Of a stretch of 5,997 nucleotides of DNA, positions 1 through 5,983 are shown piece after piece. Both the position numbers and the translations under genes were made by a program. Under the pieces are notes generated by a model. The model had not been told where the DNA came from, did no database searches, and saw nothing but the letters and a program-made list of their open reading frames with translations. The stretch is from an uncultured Clostridium sp. (GTDB taxonomy: Bacteria > Bacillota > Clostridia > Peptostreptococcales > Peptostreptococcaceae). How positions within the stretch are numbered: the first letter of the stretch is position 1; every line of letters starts with the position of its first letter. Location of the stretch: NCBI GenBank assembly GCA_937944945.1, contig CALEBD010000356.1, forward strand, positions 1-5,997, read 5' to 3'.

Positions 1-3
1 TCT

Positions 4-32
4 TGGACATTTCTTAAATCTCTTATTATAAT
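4..32 (+). promoter_or_regulatory. Candidate plus-strand promoter facing the gyrA 3' end
   Basis: A -35 element TGGACA (4-9, five of six matches to TTGACA) is followed, after a 17-bp spacer, by a perfect -10 TATAAT (27-32). The predicted start is near 39-40. The promoter points into the 3' end of gyrA, so a transcript would be antisense to it, and no plus-strand terminator is seen before gyrA begins. The -10 lies in a perfect 10-bp palindrome (24-33), so it also serves a minus-strand promoter. In such A/T-rich DNA a chance match is possible, so activity is inferred from sequence only. Confidence 0.4.
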
Positions 33-53
33 ATGCAAAATTGCAATTTTTAA
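25..53 (-). promoter_or_regulatory. Candidate minus-strand promoter for the gene left of the window
   Basis: Read on the minus strand, a -35 element TTAAAA (48-53, four of six matches) is followed after 17 bp by TATAAT (25-30). The predicted start is near 18, directed out of the window's left edge. It lies just after the gyrA terminator, where the next transcription unit would be expected to begin. The -10 is shared with the opposite-facing candidate promoter. The downstream gene is not in the window, so its target is unknown. Confidence 0.4.
37..50. repeat. 14-bp perfect palindrome
   Basis: AAAATTGCAATTTT equals its own reverse complement across all 14 bases, centred on TTGCAA. It overlaps the spacer and part of the -35 of the minus-strand candidate promoter, and the expected start site of the plus-strand one, so an operator role is conceivable. 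I recognise no regulator for it, and an A/T-rich palindrome of this size can arise by chance. Confidence 0.45.
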
Positions 54-62
54 CTATCCACA
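54..62 (+). promoter_or_regulatory. DnaA-box-like site
   Basis: CTATCCACA differs from the consensus DnaA box TTATCCACA only at the first base. It adjoins the -35 of the minus-strand candidate promoter and lies 20 bp from a second near-consensus site in the same orientation. DnaA binding is an inference. Confidence 0.4.
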
Positions 63-73
63 AATAATATATT

Positions 74-82
74 TTGTCCACA
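74..82 (+). promoter_or_regulatory. DnaA-box-like site
   Basis: TTGTCCACA differs from TTATCCACA only at the third base. It has the same orientation as the site at 54-62 with start-to-start spacing of 20 bp, about two helical turns, so DnaA bound to both would lie on roughly the same face of the helix. Confidence 0.4.
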
Positions 83-105
83 ATATTAATCAATGTATGT
101 AATAT

Positions 106-134
106 AGAAAAAGAATAGGTGTTACCCTATTCTT
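106..134 (-). terminator. Rho-independent terminator of the gyrA transcript, overlapping the stop codon
   Basis: On the minus strand a perfect 9-bp stem (126-134 pairing with 111-119; core GAATAGG/CCTATTC) with a 6-nt loop is followed by a T-rich tract. The run is TTTTT (108-112, partly shared with the stem), then C and TATATT. The upstream arm includes the gyrA TAG stop (127-129) and the preceding GAA codon, so the hairpin begins inside the coding sequence. Position, stem and T tract agree with an intrinsic terminator ending the yaaA-recF-gyrB-gyrA transcript. In the plus direction there is no T tract, so it should not terminate antisense transcription. Confidence 0.8.
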
Positions 135-2559
135 CCTCATCTGTATTTATTTTAGCTATTGAAACTACGTTAACTTCATCATCTGTTTTCATAAGTTTAA
201 CACCACTAGTAACTCTTCCGAATACAGATATATCATCAACTCTTAATCTAATAAGAACTCCATCAGAATTTATAAGCATCAATTCGTCTTCGTTGTTTAC
301 CATTGTTGCTCCAACTATTTCACCTGTCTTTTCAGACATGTTGTAAGTTTTAATTCCTTTACCTGCTCTTATTTGGCTTCTATATTCATCTATGTCTGTT
401 CTTTTTCCATAACCATTTTGGCTTACAACTAATAAGTCTTCACCTTCATCAGATAAACTCATAGATACCACTCTGTCGTCTTCAGATAAAGTTATACCTT
501 TAACACCCATAGCAGTTCTACCCATTGGTCTTATGTCTTTTTCATCAAATCTAATTGACATACCTTTTGATGTTACAAGTAATACATCTTTTTCTCCGTT
601 AGTAGTTTTTACATCTATTAATTCATCGTCATCTCTTAATCCAATAGCAATTAAGCCTGATTTGTTGATATTTTTGAATTCAGATCTCTTAGTTTTCTTA
701 ACTATACCTTTTTTAGTGGCTAATAATAAGTAAGAATCATCATTTGTTGTTGTATCAACTTCAATTAATGTTGCTATTTTTTCATTTGGTCCTAATTGAA
801 GTAAGTTTACTATTGCAGTTCCTTTTGCTTGTCTCTTCCCTTCTGGAACTTCAAATGCATCTAATCTAAATACTCTACCTCTATTAGTAAAGAATAATAA
901 TCTATTGTGAGTTCTTGTAGTTATAAGGTGTTTTACAAAGTCTTCTTCTCTAACAGTAAGAGCAGATATTCCTCTTCCACCTCTTCTTTGACTCTTATAA
1001 GTATCTAAAGGTAATCTCTTGATATATCCGAAATGAGTTAATGTTATAGTTATTTCCTCATCATCTATTAAATCTTTTATATCTATTTCACCTTCAGCAT
1101 GTCTTATTTCTGTTCTTCTAGCATCTGAATGTTTCTTTTTAATTTCTAAGATTTCGTCTTTTATAACACCTAGTAATAATTGCTCATCTGCAAGTATTGA
1201 TTCTAAGTATTCTATCTTTTTCATTAATTCGTTGTATTCAGCTTCTACTTTTTCTCTTTCTAGCCCTGTTAACTTTTGAAGTCTCATATCTAAGATAGCT
1301 TGAGCTTGTATATCACTTAATTTGAATCTTTCCATTAATCCACTCTTAGCCATTTGTGTATTTGCAGAAGATCTGATTAAGCTTATAACTTCATCTATGT
1401 AATCTAAGGCTATTTTTAAACCTTCTAATATATGTGCTCTTGCTTGAGCTTTGTTTAATTCGAATTTAGTTCTTCTTGTTACTACATCTTTTTGATGTTC
1501 AACATAGTAGTATAATATTTGTTTTAAGTTTAATATTCTTGGAACACCGTTTACTAGAGAAAGCATTATTATACTGAATGTATCTTCAAGTTGAGAATGT
1601 TTGTATAAGTTGTTTAATACTATGTTAGCATTTACATCTCTCTTTAACTCTATAACGATTCTCATACCATTTCTGTTACTTTCGTCTCTTAAGTCTGATA
1701 TTCCTTCGATTTTTTTATCTTTAACTAATTCAGCTATTCTTTCAACTAATTTAGCTTTATTAACTTGGTAAGGAATTTCTGTTACAACTATTTGTTGTTT
1801 TCCTTTAGGAAGCTCTTCTATTTCTGCTCTAGATCTAACTTTAACTTTACCTCTACCAGTTTTATAAGCTTCAGCTATACTATCTTTACCCATTATTATT
1901 GCACCAGTTGGGAAATCTGGACCTTGTATATATTCCATTAATTCATCAACTGAACAATCTGGGTTATCAATAAGATGTACTGTAGCATCTATTGTTTCAC
2001 CTAAGTTGTGTGGTGGTATAGATGTTGCCATACCTACAGCTATACCATTTGATCCGTTTACAAGTAAGTTAGGGAATCTAGCTGGTAATACAGTAGGTTC
2101 TTTTAAAGATTCGTCAAAGTTTGGTCCGAAATCTACAGTTTCTTTGTCTATATCTCTTAATAATTCTAATGATAACTTACTCATTTTTGCTTCTGTATAA
2201 CGCATTGCGGCTGGTGAGTCACCATCTACAGAACCGAAGTTACCATGTCCATCAACTAAAAGTCCTCTAGTTGAGAAATCTTGTGCCATTCTAACCATTG
2301 CTAGGTATACTGCACTATCGCCATGTGGATGGTACTTCCCTAAAACGTCCCCAACTATACGGGCAGATTTTCTATATGGTTTATCTGGAGTTAAGTTTAA
2401 CTCATTCATAGAGTAAAGTATTCTTCTATGAACTGGTTTTAAACCATCTCTTACGTCTGGAAGTGCTCTACCAGCGATAACACTCATGGCATAGTCTATA
2501 TATGAATCCTTCATTTCTTTCGAAATTTCGGCAGGAATTATTCTATTATTTTCTTCCAT
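127..2559 (-). CDS. gyrA: DNA gyrase subunit A
   Basis: This is the breakage-reunion subunit of type IIA topoisomerase gyrase, which with GyrB introduces negative supercoils in the cytoplasm. The 810-residue length is typical of Firmicutes GyrA. The winged-helix/tower region begins at about residue 8, with catalytic Tyr121 in AAMRYTEAK. The quinolone-resistance region includes KYHPHGDSAVYLAMVRMAQ (about 75-93). Ser82 matches E. coli Ser83, and Leu86 stands where E. coli has Asp87. A coiled-coil segment spans about 430-480. The C-terminal six-bladed pinwheel (about 503-803) has the GyrA box QRRGGRG at 524-530, which marks gyrase rather than topoisomerase IV, and an acidic DEEE tail ends the protein. 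The start is ATG with AAGGAG (2567-2572) seven bases upstream, 18 nt after the gyrB stop. It is the last gene of the block, ending in TAG inside the terminator stem. Confidence 0.98.
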   Translation of the reverse strand: MEENNRIIPAEISKEMKDSYIDYAMSVIAGRALPDVRDGLKPVHRRILYSMNELNLTPDKPYRKSARIVGDVLGKYHPHGDSAVYLAMVRMAQDFSTRGLLVDGHGNFGSVDGDSPAAMRYTEAKMSKLSLELLRDIDKETVDFGPNFDESLKEPTVLPARFPNLLVNGSNGIAVGMATSIPPHNLGETIDATVHLIDNPDCSVDELMEYIQGPDFPTGAIIMGKDSIAEAYKTGRGKVKVRSRAEIEELPKGKQQIVVTEIPYQVNKAKLVERIAELVKDKKIEGISDLRDESNRNGMRIVIELKRDVNANIVLNNLYKHSQLEDTFSIIMLSLVNGVPRILNLKQILYYYVEHQKDVVTRRTKFELNKAQARAHILEGLKIALDYIDEVISLIRSSANTQMAKSGLMERFKLSDIQAQAILDMRLQKLTGLEREKVEAEYNELMKKIEYLESILADEQLLLGVIKDEILEIKKKHSDARRTEIRHAEGEIDIKDLIDDEEITITLTHFGYIKRLPLDTYKSQRRGGRGISALTVREEDFVKHLITTRTHNRLLFFTNRGRVFRLDAFEVPEGKRQAKGTAIVNLLQLGPNEKIATLIEVDTTTNDDSYLLLATKKGIVKKTKRSEFKNINKSGLIAIGLRDDDELIDVKTTNGEKDVLLVTSKGMSIRFDEKDIRPMGRTAMGVKGITLSEDDRVVSMSLSDEGEDLLVVSQNGYGKRTDIDEYRSQIRAGKGIKTYNMSEKTGEIVGATMVNNEDELMLINSDGVLIRLRVDDISVFGRVTSGVKLMKTDDEVNVVSIAKINTDEEE

Positions 2560-2577
2560 GTTTATTCTCCTTCCTCA

Positions 2578-4479
2578 TTAAATATCTAAGTTCTTAACGA
2601 ATTCAGCATTTTCTTCTATAAATTCTTTTCTTGGTCCAACTTTATCTCCCATTAACATAGAGAATATTCTATCTGCTTCTGTAGCATCATCTATTGTTAC
2701 TTGAAGTAAAGTTCTTGTTTCTGGGTTCATTGTTGTTTCCCATAATTGTTCTGGGTTCATTTCCCCAAGACCTTTATATCTTTGAAGCTCAATTCCACTC
2801 TTACCTATTTCTTCTAATAAAGTTTCTAATTCTTTATCTGAATAAACATAGTATTCTTTCTTTTGTTTTTTAACTTTGTATAGAGGTGGTTGTGCTATAT
2901 AAACATAACCATTATCTATAAGTGGTCTCATATATCTAAAGAAGAATGTTAATAATAATGTTCTGATGTGTGCACCATCGACATCGGCATCGGTCATTAT
3001 TACTATTTTGTGATATCTAGCTTTTTCTAAATCAAAATCATTTCCAACACCACAACCGTAAGCAGTTATCATGTTTTTGATTTCTTCTGATGATAATATT
3101 CTATCTAATCTAGATTTTTCAACGTTAAGTATTTTACCTCTAAGTGGTAATATAGCTTGTGTATATCTATCTCTACCTTGTTTTGCTGAACCACCGGCAG
3201 AATCCCCTTCGACTAAGAATATTTCACTTTTTGCAGGGTCTTTTTCTGCACAGTCTGCTAATTTACCTGGTAAAGAAGTACTTTCAAGTACAGTTTTTCT
3301 TCTTGTTAATTCTCTAGCTCTCTTTGCAGCTTCTCTAGCTCTTTGAGCTCTTAATGCTTTATCCACAATTACTCTTGCTGTTTGTGGATTTTCTTCTAAG
3401 AATGCACCAAGTTCTTCAACAGTTACTGCATCAACTATACCTCTCATTCTAGTGTTACCTAATTTAGTTTTAGTTTGTCCTTCGAATTGAGGGTCTGGTA
3501 ATTTAACAGATACAACTGCTGTAAGACCTTCTCTTATGTCTTCACCTGATAAGTTTGCATCGCTTTCTTTTAATAATTTATTTCTTTTAGCATACTCGTT
3601 TACTGTCTTTGTTAACGCAGATTTAAACCCAGCTAAATGGGCTCCACCTTCATGAGTATCTATATTGTTCGCAAATGATAATATATTTTCAGAATATCCA
3701 TCTGTGTATTGGATAGCAATTTCAACCATACAGTCTTGTATTTTTTTATCTATGTAAACTACGTTTTCATGTATAGGAGTTTTAGTGCTATTTAGGTATT
3801 CTACGAACTCTCTTATACCACCATTGTATAAGAATTCTTTTTTCTGTTCTTGTCCAGGTCTCTTATCTTCAAATACTATTCTTACACCTTTGTTTAAGAA
3901 TGCTAACTCTCTTAATCTACTTTCTAGTGTTTTGTAGTCAAATACTATATCATCGAATATTGTAGCATCAGGCATAAATTGAATTATTGTTCCTGTATGA
4001 TCAGATTCACCTACTATCTCTAATTCTGAATCTGTTATACCTTTTTTATAACTTTGTCTGTATATCTTTCCATTTCTGTAAACTTCAGCAACTAACCATT
4101 CTGAAAGTCCATTAACAACAGATATACCAACACCGTGAAGACCACCAGATACCTTGTAACCTCCACCACCGAATTTACCACCGGCATGTAGTATTGTTAA
4201 TACTGTTTCAAGTGTAGATTTACCTGTTTTAGGATGTGTTTCTACAGGTATACCCCTACCATCATCCTTAGTTGTTACACTACCATCTTCGTTAATGCAG
4301 ACATATATTCTATCACAGTATCCTTGTAATGCCTCATCGATACTGTTATCCACAATCTCATATACTAAGTGGTGTAAACCTCTTGGTCCTGTAGATCCAA
4401 TGTACATACCTGGTCTTAATCTAACTGCTTCTAAACCTTCTAGTACCTGAATCTGATTTGCACCATATTCTTGTTTCAT
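2578..4479 (-). CDS. gyrB: DNA gyrase subunit B
   Basis: This is the ATPase subunit of gyrase, partner of the adjacent GyrA. At 633 residues it matches the usual Firmicutes form, without the extra C-terminal insert of the about 800-residue enterobacterial protein. The N-terminal GHKL ATPase shows catalytic Glu41 and Mg-binding Asn45 in YEIVDNSIDEA, DDGRGIP at 72-78, and a glycine-rich lid, with GGLHGVGISVVN at 112-123. The transducer domain carries QTK at 335-337, whose lysine contacts ATP. The TOPRIM domain has EGDSAGG (424-430) and DADVD (497-501), the metal-binding acidic residues, followed by QRYKGLGEMN (566-575). Asp426 and Arg447, where C. difficile resistance changes occur, have the normal residues. 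A minor variation is Leu21 in VRLRPGMYIG, where lysine is common. It begins immediately after the recF stop, suggesting coupled translation. Two perfect DnaA boxes lie within it. Confidence 0.98.
   Translation of the reverse strand: MKQEYGANQIQVLEGLEAVRLRPGMYIGSTGPRGLHHLVYEIVDNSIDEALQGYCDRIYVCINEDGSVTTKDDGRGIPVETHPKTGKSTLETVLTILHAGGKFGGGGYKVSGGLHGVGISVVNGLSEWLVAEVYRNGKIYRQSYKKGITDSELEIVGESDHTGTIIQFMPDATIFDDIVFDYKTLESRLRELAFLNKGVRIVFEDKRPGQEQKKEFLYNGGIREFVEYLNSTKTPIHENVVYIDKKIQDCMVEIAIQYTDGYSENILSFANNIDTHEGGAHLAGFKSALTKTVNEYAKRNKLLKESDANLSGEDIREGLTAVVSVKLPDPQFEGQTKTKLGNTRMRGIVDAVTVEELGAFLEENPQTARVIVDKALRAQRAREAAKRARELTRRKTVLESTSLPGKLADCAEKDPAKSEIFLVEGDSAGGSAKQGRDRYTQAILPLRGKILNVEKSRLDRILSSEEIKNMITAYGCGVGNDFDLEKARYHKIVIMTDADVDGAHIRTLLLTFFFRYMRPLIDNGYVYIAQPPLYKVKKQKKEYYVYSDKELETLLEEIGKSGIELQRYKGLGEMNPEQLWETTMNPETRTLLQVTIDDATEADRIFSMLMGDKVGPRKEFIEENAEFVKNLDI
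3359..3367 (+). promoter_or_regulatory. Perfect DnaA-box sequence inside gyrB
   Basis: TTATCCACA matches the consensus DnaA box exactly. On the coding (minus) strand it reads across GTG GAT AAA, encoding Val-Asp-Lys at about residues 372-374 of GyrB. Whether DnaA binds here is unknown. Confidence 0.45.
4346..4354 (+). promoter_or_regulatory. Perfect DnaA-box sequence near the gyrB start
   Basis: TTATCCACA is a second exact consensus DnaA box, in the same orientation as that at 3359-3367. It lies about 125 bp inside gyrB, over codons GTG GAT AAC for the conserved Val43-Asp44-Asn45 of the ATPase site. The protein constrains the amino acids but not the third codon positions. Binding is an inference. 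Confidence 0.45.
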
Positions 4480-5595
4480 CTAATTACCTCCATCCTCAAT
4501 ATTTGTAACTTTTCCTTTATCTATATAAAAAATTGCTGTATCACTCTCATCAAAAATTCTCTTATGTGCTAGTTCCGCACTAGTTATAAACATTTGGACT
4601 TCGCCTAAATTTTTGACTAATAATTTTTGTCTAGTTTCGTCTAATTCGCTAAAAACATCGTCTAAAATTAGAACTGGATTTTCGTTCACTTCTTGTCTTA
4701 TTAGTTCTATCTCAGATAATTTTAACGAAATAGATGCTGTTCTCTGTTGACCTTGAGAACCGTATAATTTAACATCTAAATCATTTATAAAAATGTTTAG
4801 GTCATCTTTATGAATTCCGTACTTAGTCATTCTAGTTTCTATATCGTGTTGTCTATTTGATTCTAATTTTTTTAATAGCTTATTTTTTGCATCTATAACG
4901 GTATCCTCATCAGATAAATTTATCTGATTTTTATAAGTTATCAACAATTCCTCATTGTTACCTGTTAATTTCTTGTGCATTTCATTAGATATTTTAGCTA
5001 TTTTTTTTATAAAATCTCTTCTCAAAATGTAAATATAGGCACCATAATTAGCCAGGTTCTCATCATACACAGACAATAGATTAGCATCTACCATCTTACT
5101 TTTTAAAGTTTTATTTCTCTGAATCAATATTTTATTATAATTAACTAGATAATTATAATATTTAGGCATGATTTGGCTAATTTCTTTGTCAATAAATGAT
5201 CTTCTCTCTCTAGGACCGTCCTTAACTAACTTAAGGTCCTCTGGAGAAAAAATTACGACATTTAAGTTACCCAGCAATTCTTGAATTTTTTGAATATGAA
5301 TCTTATTAACTTTTATTCCCTTTTTATTCTTTCCAATTGCAACTTCAATTAAACCTTTTGAAGAGTTTTTTAAATAATTTCCACCGATATATAGGTTTTC
5401 ACTTCCGAATTTTATGACTTCCTTGTCTTTATTGGTTCTAAATGATTTTCCAAATGATAGCATGTATATAGCTTCTACAATGTTAGTTTTTCCTTGTCCA
5501 TTTTTTCCAACGAGTAAATTTATGTTTTTCTCAAAATTTAAATGTAAATTATCATAATTTCTAAAATTTATTAGTTGTAAGCTATTTAATCGCAT
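4480..5595 (-). CDS. recF: DNA replication and repair protein RecF
   Basis: RecF is an SMC-like ATPase that, with RecO and RecR, helps load RecA at single-strand gaps and aids restart of stalled forks. The 371-residue length is normal. Visible motifs are the N-terminal LQLINFRNY typical of RecF, Walker A GKNGQGKTN (30-38), the ABC-type signature YGSQGQQRTA (278-287), and Walker B with D-loop VLILDDVFSELD (308-319). The region at about 150-260 is the lysine-rich helical arm. The start is ATG, with AAGGAG (5605-5610) nine bases upstream inside a small hairpin that could restrain translation. It lies 26 nt after the S4 gene, and its TAG stop abuts the gyrB ATG. Its last codons contain the gyrB ribosome binding site. 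All catalytic motifs are intact, so it should be functional. Confidence 0.98.
   Translation of the reverse strand: MRLNSLQLINFRNYDNLHLNFEKNINLLVGKNGQGKTNIVEAIYMLSFGKSFRTNKDKEVIKFGSENLYIGGNYLKNSSKGLIEVAIGKNKKGIKVNKIHIQKIQELLGNLNVVIFSPEDLKLVKDGPRERRSFIDKEISQIMPKYYNYLVNYNKILIQRNKTLKSKMVDANLLSVYDENLANYGAYIYILRRDFIKKIAKISNEMHKKLTGNNEELLITYKNQINLSDEDTVIDAKNKLLKKLESNRQHDIETRMTKYGIHKDDLNIFINDLDVKLYGSQGQQRTASISLKLSEIELIRQEVNENPVLILDDVFSELDETRQKLLVKNLGEVQMFITSAELAHKRIFDESDTAIFYIDKGKVTNIEDGGN
4487..4491 (-). promoter_or_regulatory. gyrB ribosome binding site within recF
   Basis: GGAGG on the minus strand lies seven bases before the gyrB ATG and is made from the two glycine codons GGA GGT near the end of recF. 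The recF TAG directly abuts the gyrB ATG with no gap. A ribosome finishing recF would occupy the gyrB start region, which favours translational coupling while leaving a strong independent site. Confidence 0.8.
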
Positions 5596-5600
5596 AAGAA

Positions 5601-5616
5601 TACTCTCCTTAGAGTA
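5601..5616 (-). promoter_or_regulatory. Hairpin enclosing the recF ribosome binding site
   Basis: On the minus strand TACTCT (5611-5616) and AGAGTA (5601-5606) form a perfect 6-bp stem around a 4-nt loop, AAGG (5607-5610). The recF Shine-Dalgarno AAGGAG (5605-5610) therefore sits in the loop and the top of the stem. The hairpin lies wholly in the 26-nt gap after the S4 gene. It could lower recF initiation, in keeping with RecF being a low-abundance protein, but stability and effect are inferred. Confidence 0.5.
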
Positions 5617-5621
5617 CTAAC

Positions 5622-5831
5622 TTACTTTGTTAGTGTTATTTGATTTCCTTCTACTTCAACAACATCTCCAGGTACTAATTTTTTACCTCTTCTTGTTTCA
5701 ACTTCACCATTTACTTTTACAACGCCCTCTTGAATAAGGTATTTTGCATGTCCACCTGTTGATGCAATATCAGCAAGTTTTAGAAATTGATCTAATTTTA
5801 TATATTCTGATTCTATTTTCAATTCAAGCAT
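5622..5831 (-). CDS. yaaA: S4-domain RNA-binding protein, YaaA family
   Basis: This small protein of 69 residues consists almost entirely of an S4-type RNA-binding domain. The fold runs from about residue 11 to 60, with IKLDQFLKLADIASTGGHAK forming the first helices, LIQEGVVKVNGEVETRRGKK the basic core loop, and LVPGDVVEV the closing strand. Many Firmicutes have this gene between dnaN and recF; the family is named YaaA for the B. subtilis member. The context suggests an RNA or ribosome-related role, but I cannot assign a specific substrate. The start is ATG with a strong AGGAGGG-type site (5838-5845) six bases upstream. It is the first gene after the candidate promoter at 5867-5875, and its stop is 26 nt before recF. 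Confidence 0.92.
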   Translation of the reverse strand: MLELKIESEYIKLDQFLKLADIASTGGHAKYLIQEGVVKVNGEVETRRGKKLVPGDVVEVEGNQITLTK

Positions 5832-5866
5832 AACTTACCCTCCTACAATTTTTAATCTAATAACTT

Positions 5867-5875
5867 ATTATATCA
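5867..5875 (-). promoter_or_regulatory. Extended -10 promoter for yaaA-recF-gyrB-gyrA
   Basis: The minus strand reads TGATATAAT, a perfect TATAAT (5867-5872) preceded by the TG of an extended -10. The predicted start is near 5860, giving a leader of about 29 nt before yaaA that includes its ribosome binding site. No good -35 is found at 16-18 bp spacing; that region falls in the terminator hairpin (5889-5896). Extended -10 promoters often do without a -35. No other strong promoter is evident in the 26-nt, 0-nt and 18-nt gaps downstream, so this may drive all four genes, though read-through from upstream and promoters within genes are possible. Confidence 0.6.
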
Positions 5876-5880
5876 TAACT

Positions 5881-5921
5881 AAAAAAAACTCGTACTATTT
5901 ATTTTTAGACGAGTTTTTTTT
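5881..5921. terminator. Symmetric, probably bidirectional terminator
   Basis: A perfect 13-bp inverted repeat (5881-5893 with 5909-5921) has the G/C-containing core CTCGT/ACGAG, flanked by runs of eight A and eight T, and a 15-nt loop. Read on either strand it gives a hairpin ending in a T run. It most likely terminates transcription of the gene to the right (dnaN is expected) on the minus strand, separating it from yaaA. The core is only 5 bp and the loop is large, so termination may be partial. Confidence 0.75.
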
Positions 5922-5942
5922 ATGTATTCCTTTTCTGTAATA

Positions 5943-5960
5943 TATTAACATTTATTAACA
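5943..5960. repeat. Short direct repeat TATTAACA
   Basis: TATTAACA occurs at 5943-5950 and again at 5953-5960, a spacing of 10 bp or one helical turn. It lies between the terminator and the two DnaA-box-like sites. The repeat is real, but a function is not established and short A/T-rich repeats are common by chance. Confidence 0.4.
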
Positions 5961-5962
5961 GT

Positions 5963-5983
5963 TGTGGATTATTTAGTGGATTA
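5963..5983 (-). promoter_or_regulatory. Two DnaA-box-like sites at the right edge
   Basis: On the minus strand TAATCCACA (5963-5971) has one mismatch to TTATCCACA, and TAATCCACT (5975-5983) has two. They share orientation and are 12 bp apart start to start. The neighbourhood is expected to be near oriC, which makes DnaA binding plausible. The second match is weak. Confidence 0.35.

Noticed and set aside
1..112. Possible start of an rRNA operon leader or another RNA gene downstream of gyrA.
   Set aside because: Promoter-like elements are present, but no rRNA, tRNA or structured RNA sequence is visible within the window.
119..346. Plus-strand open frame of 75 codons opposite the gyrA 3' end.
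   Set aside because: It is a low-complexity, serine- and threonine-rich mirror of gyrA codons, with no credible ribosome binding site or domain.
3071..3346. Plus-strand open frame of 91 codons opposite gyrB.
   Set aside because: It lies wholly within the strongly supported gyrB TOPRIM region and looks like an antisense reading of it.
3384..3392. TGTGGATTT as a further DnaA box facing the perfect one at 3359.
   Set aside because: It has two mismatches to the consensus and lies in coding sequence, so it is too weak to list.
127..5831. Search for a mobile element, CRISPR array, toxin-antitoxin pair or defence genes.
   Set aside because: The gene block is a continuous, intact housekeeping operon with no inserted sequence, repeats array or foreign-looking gene.
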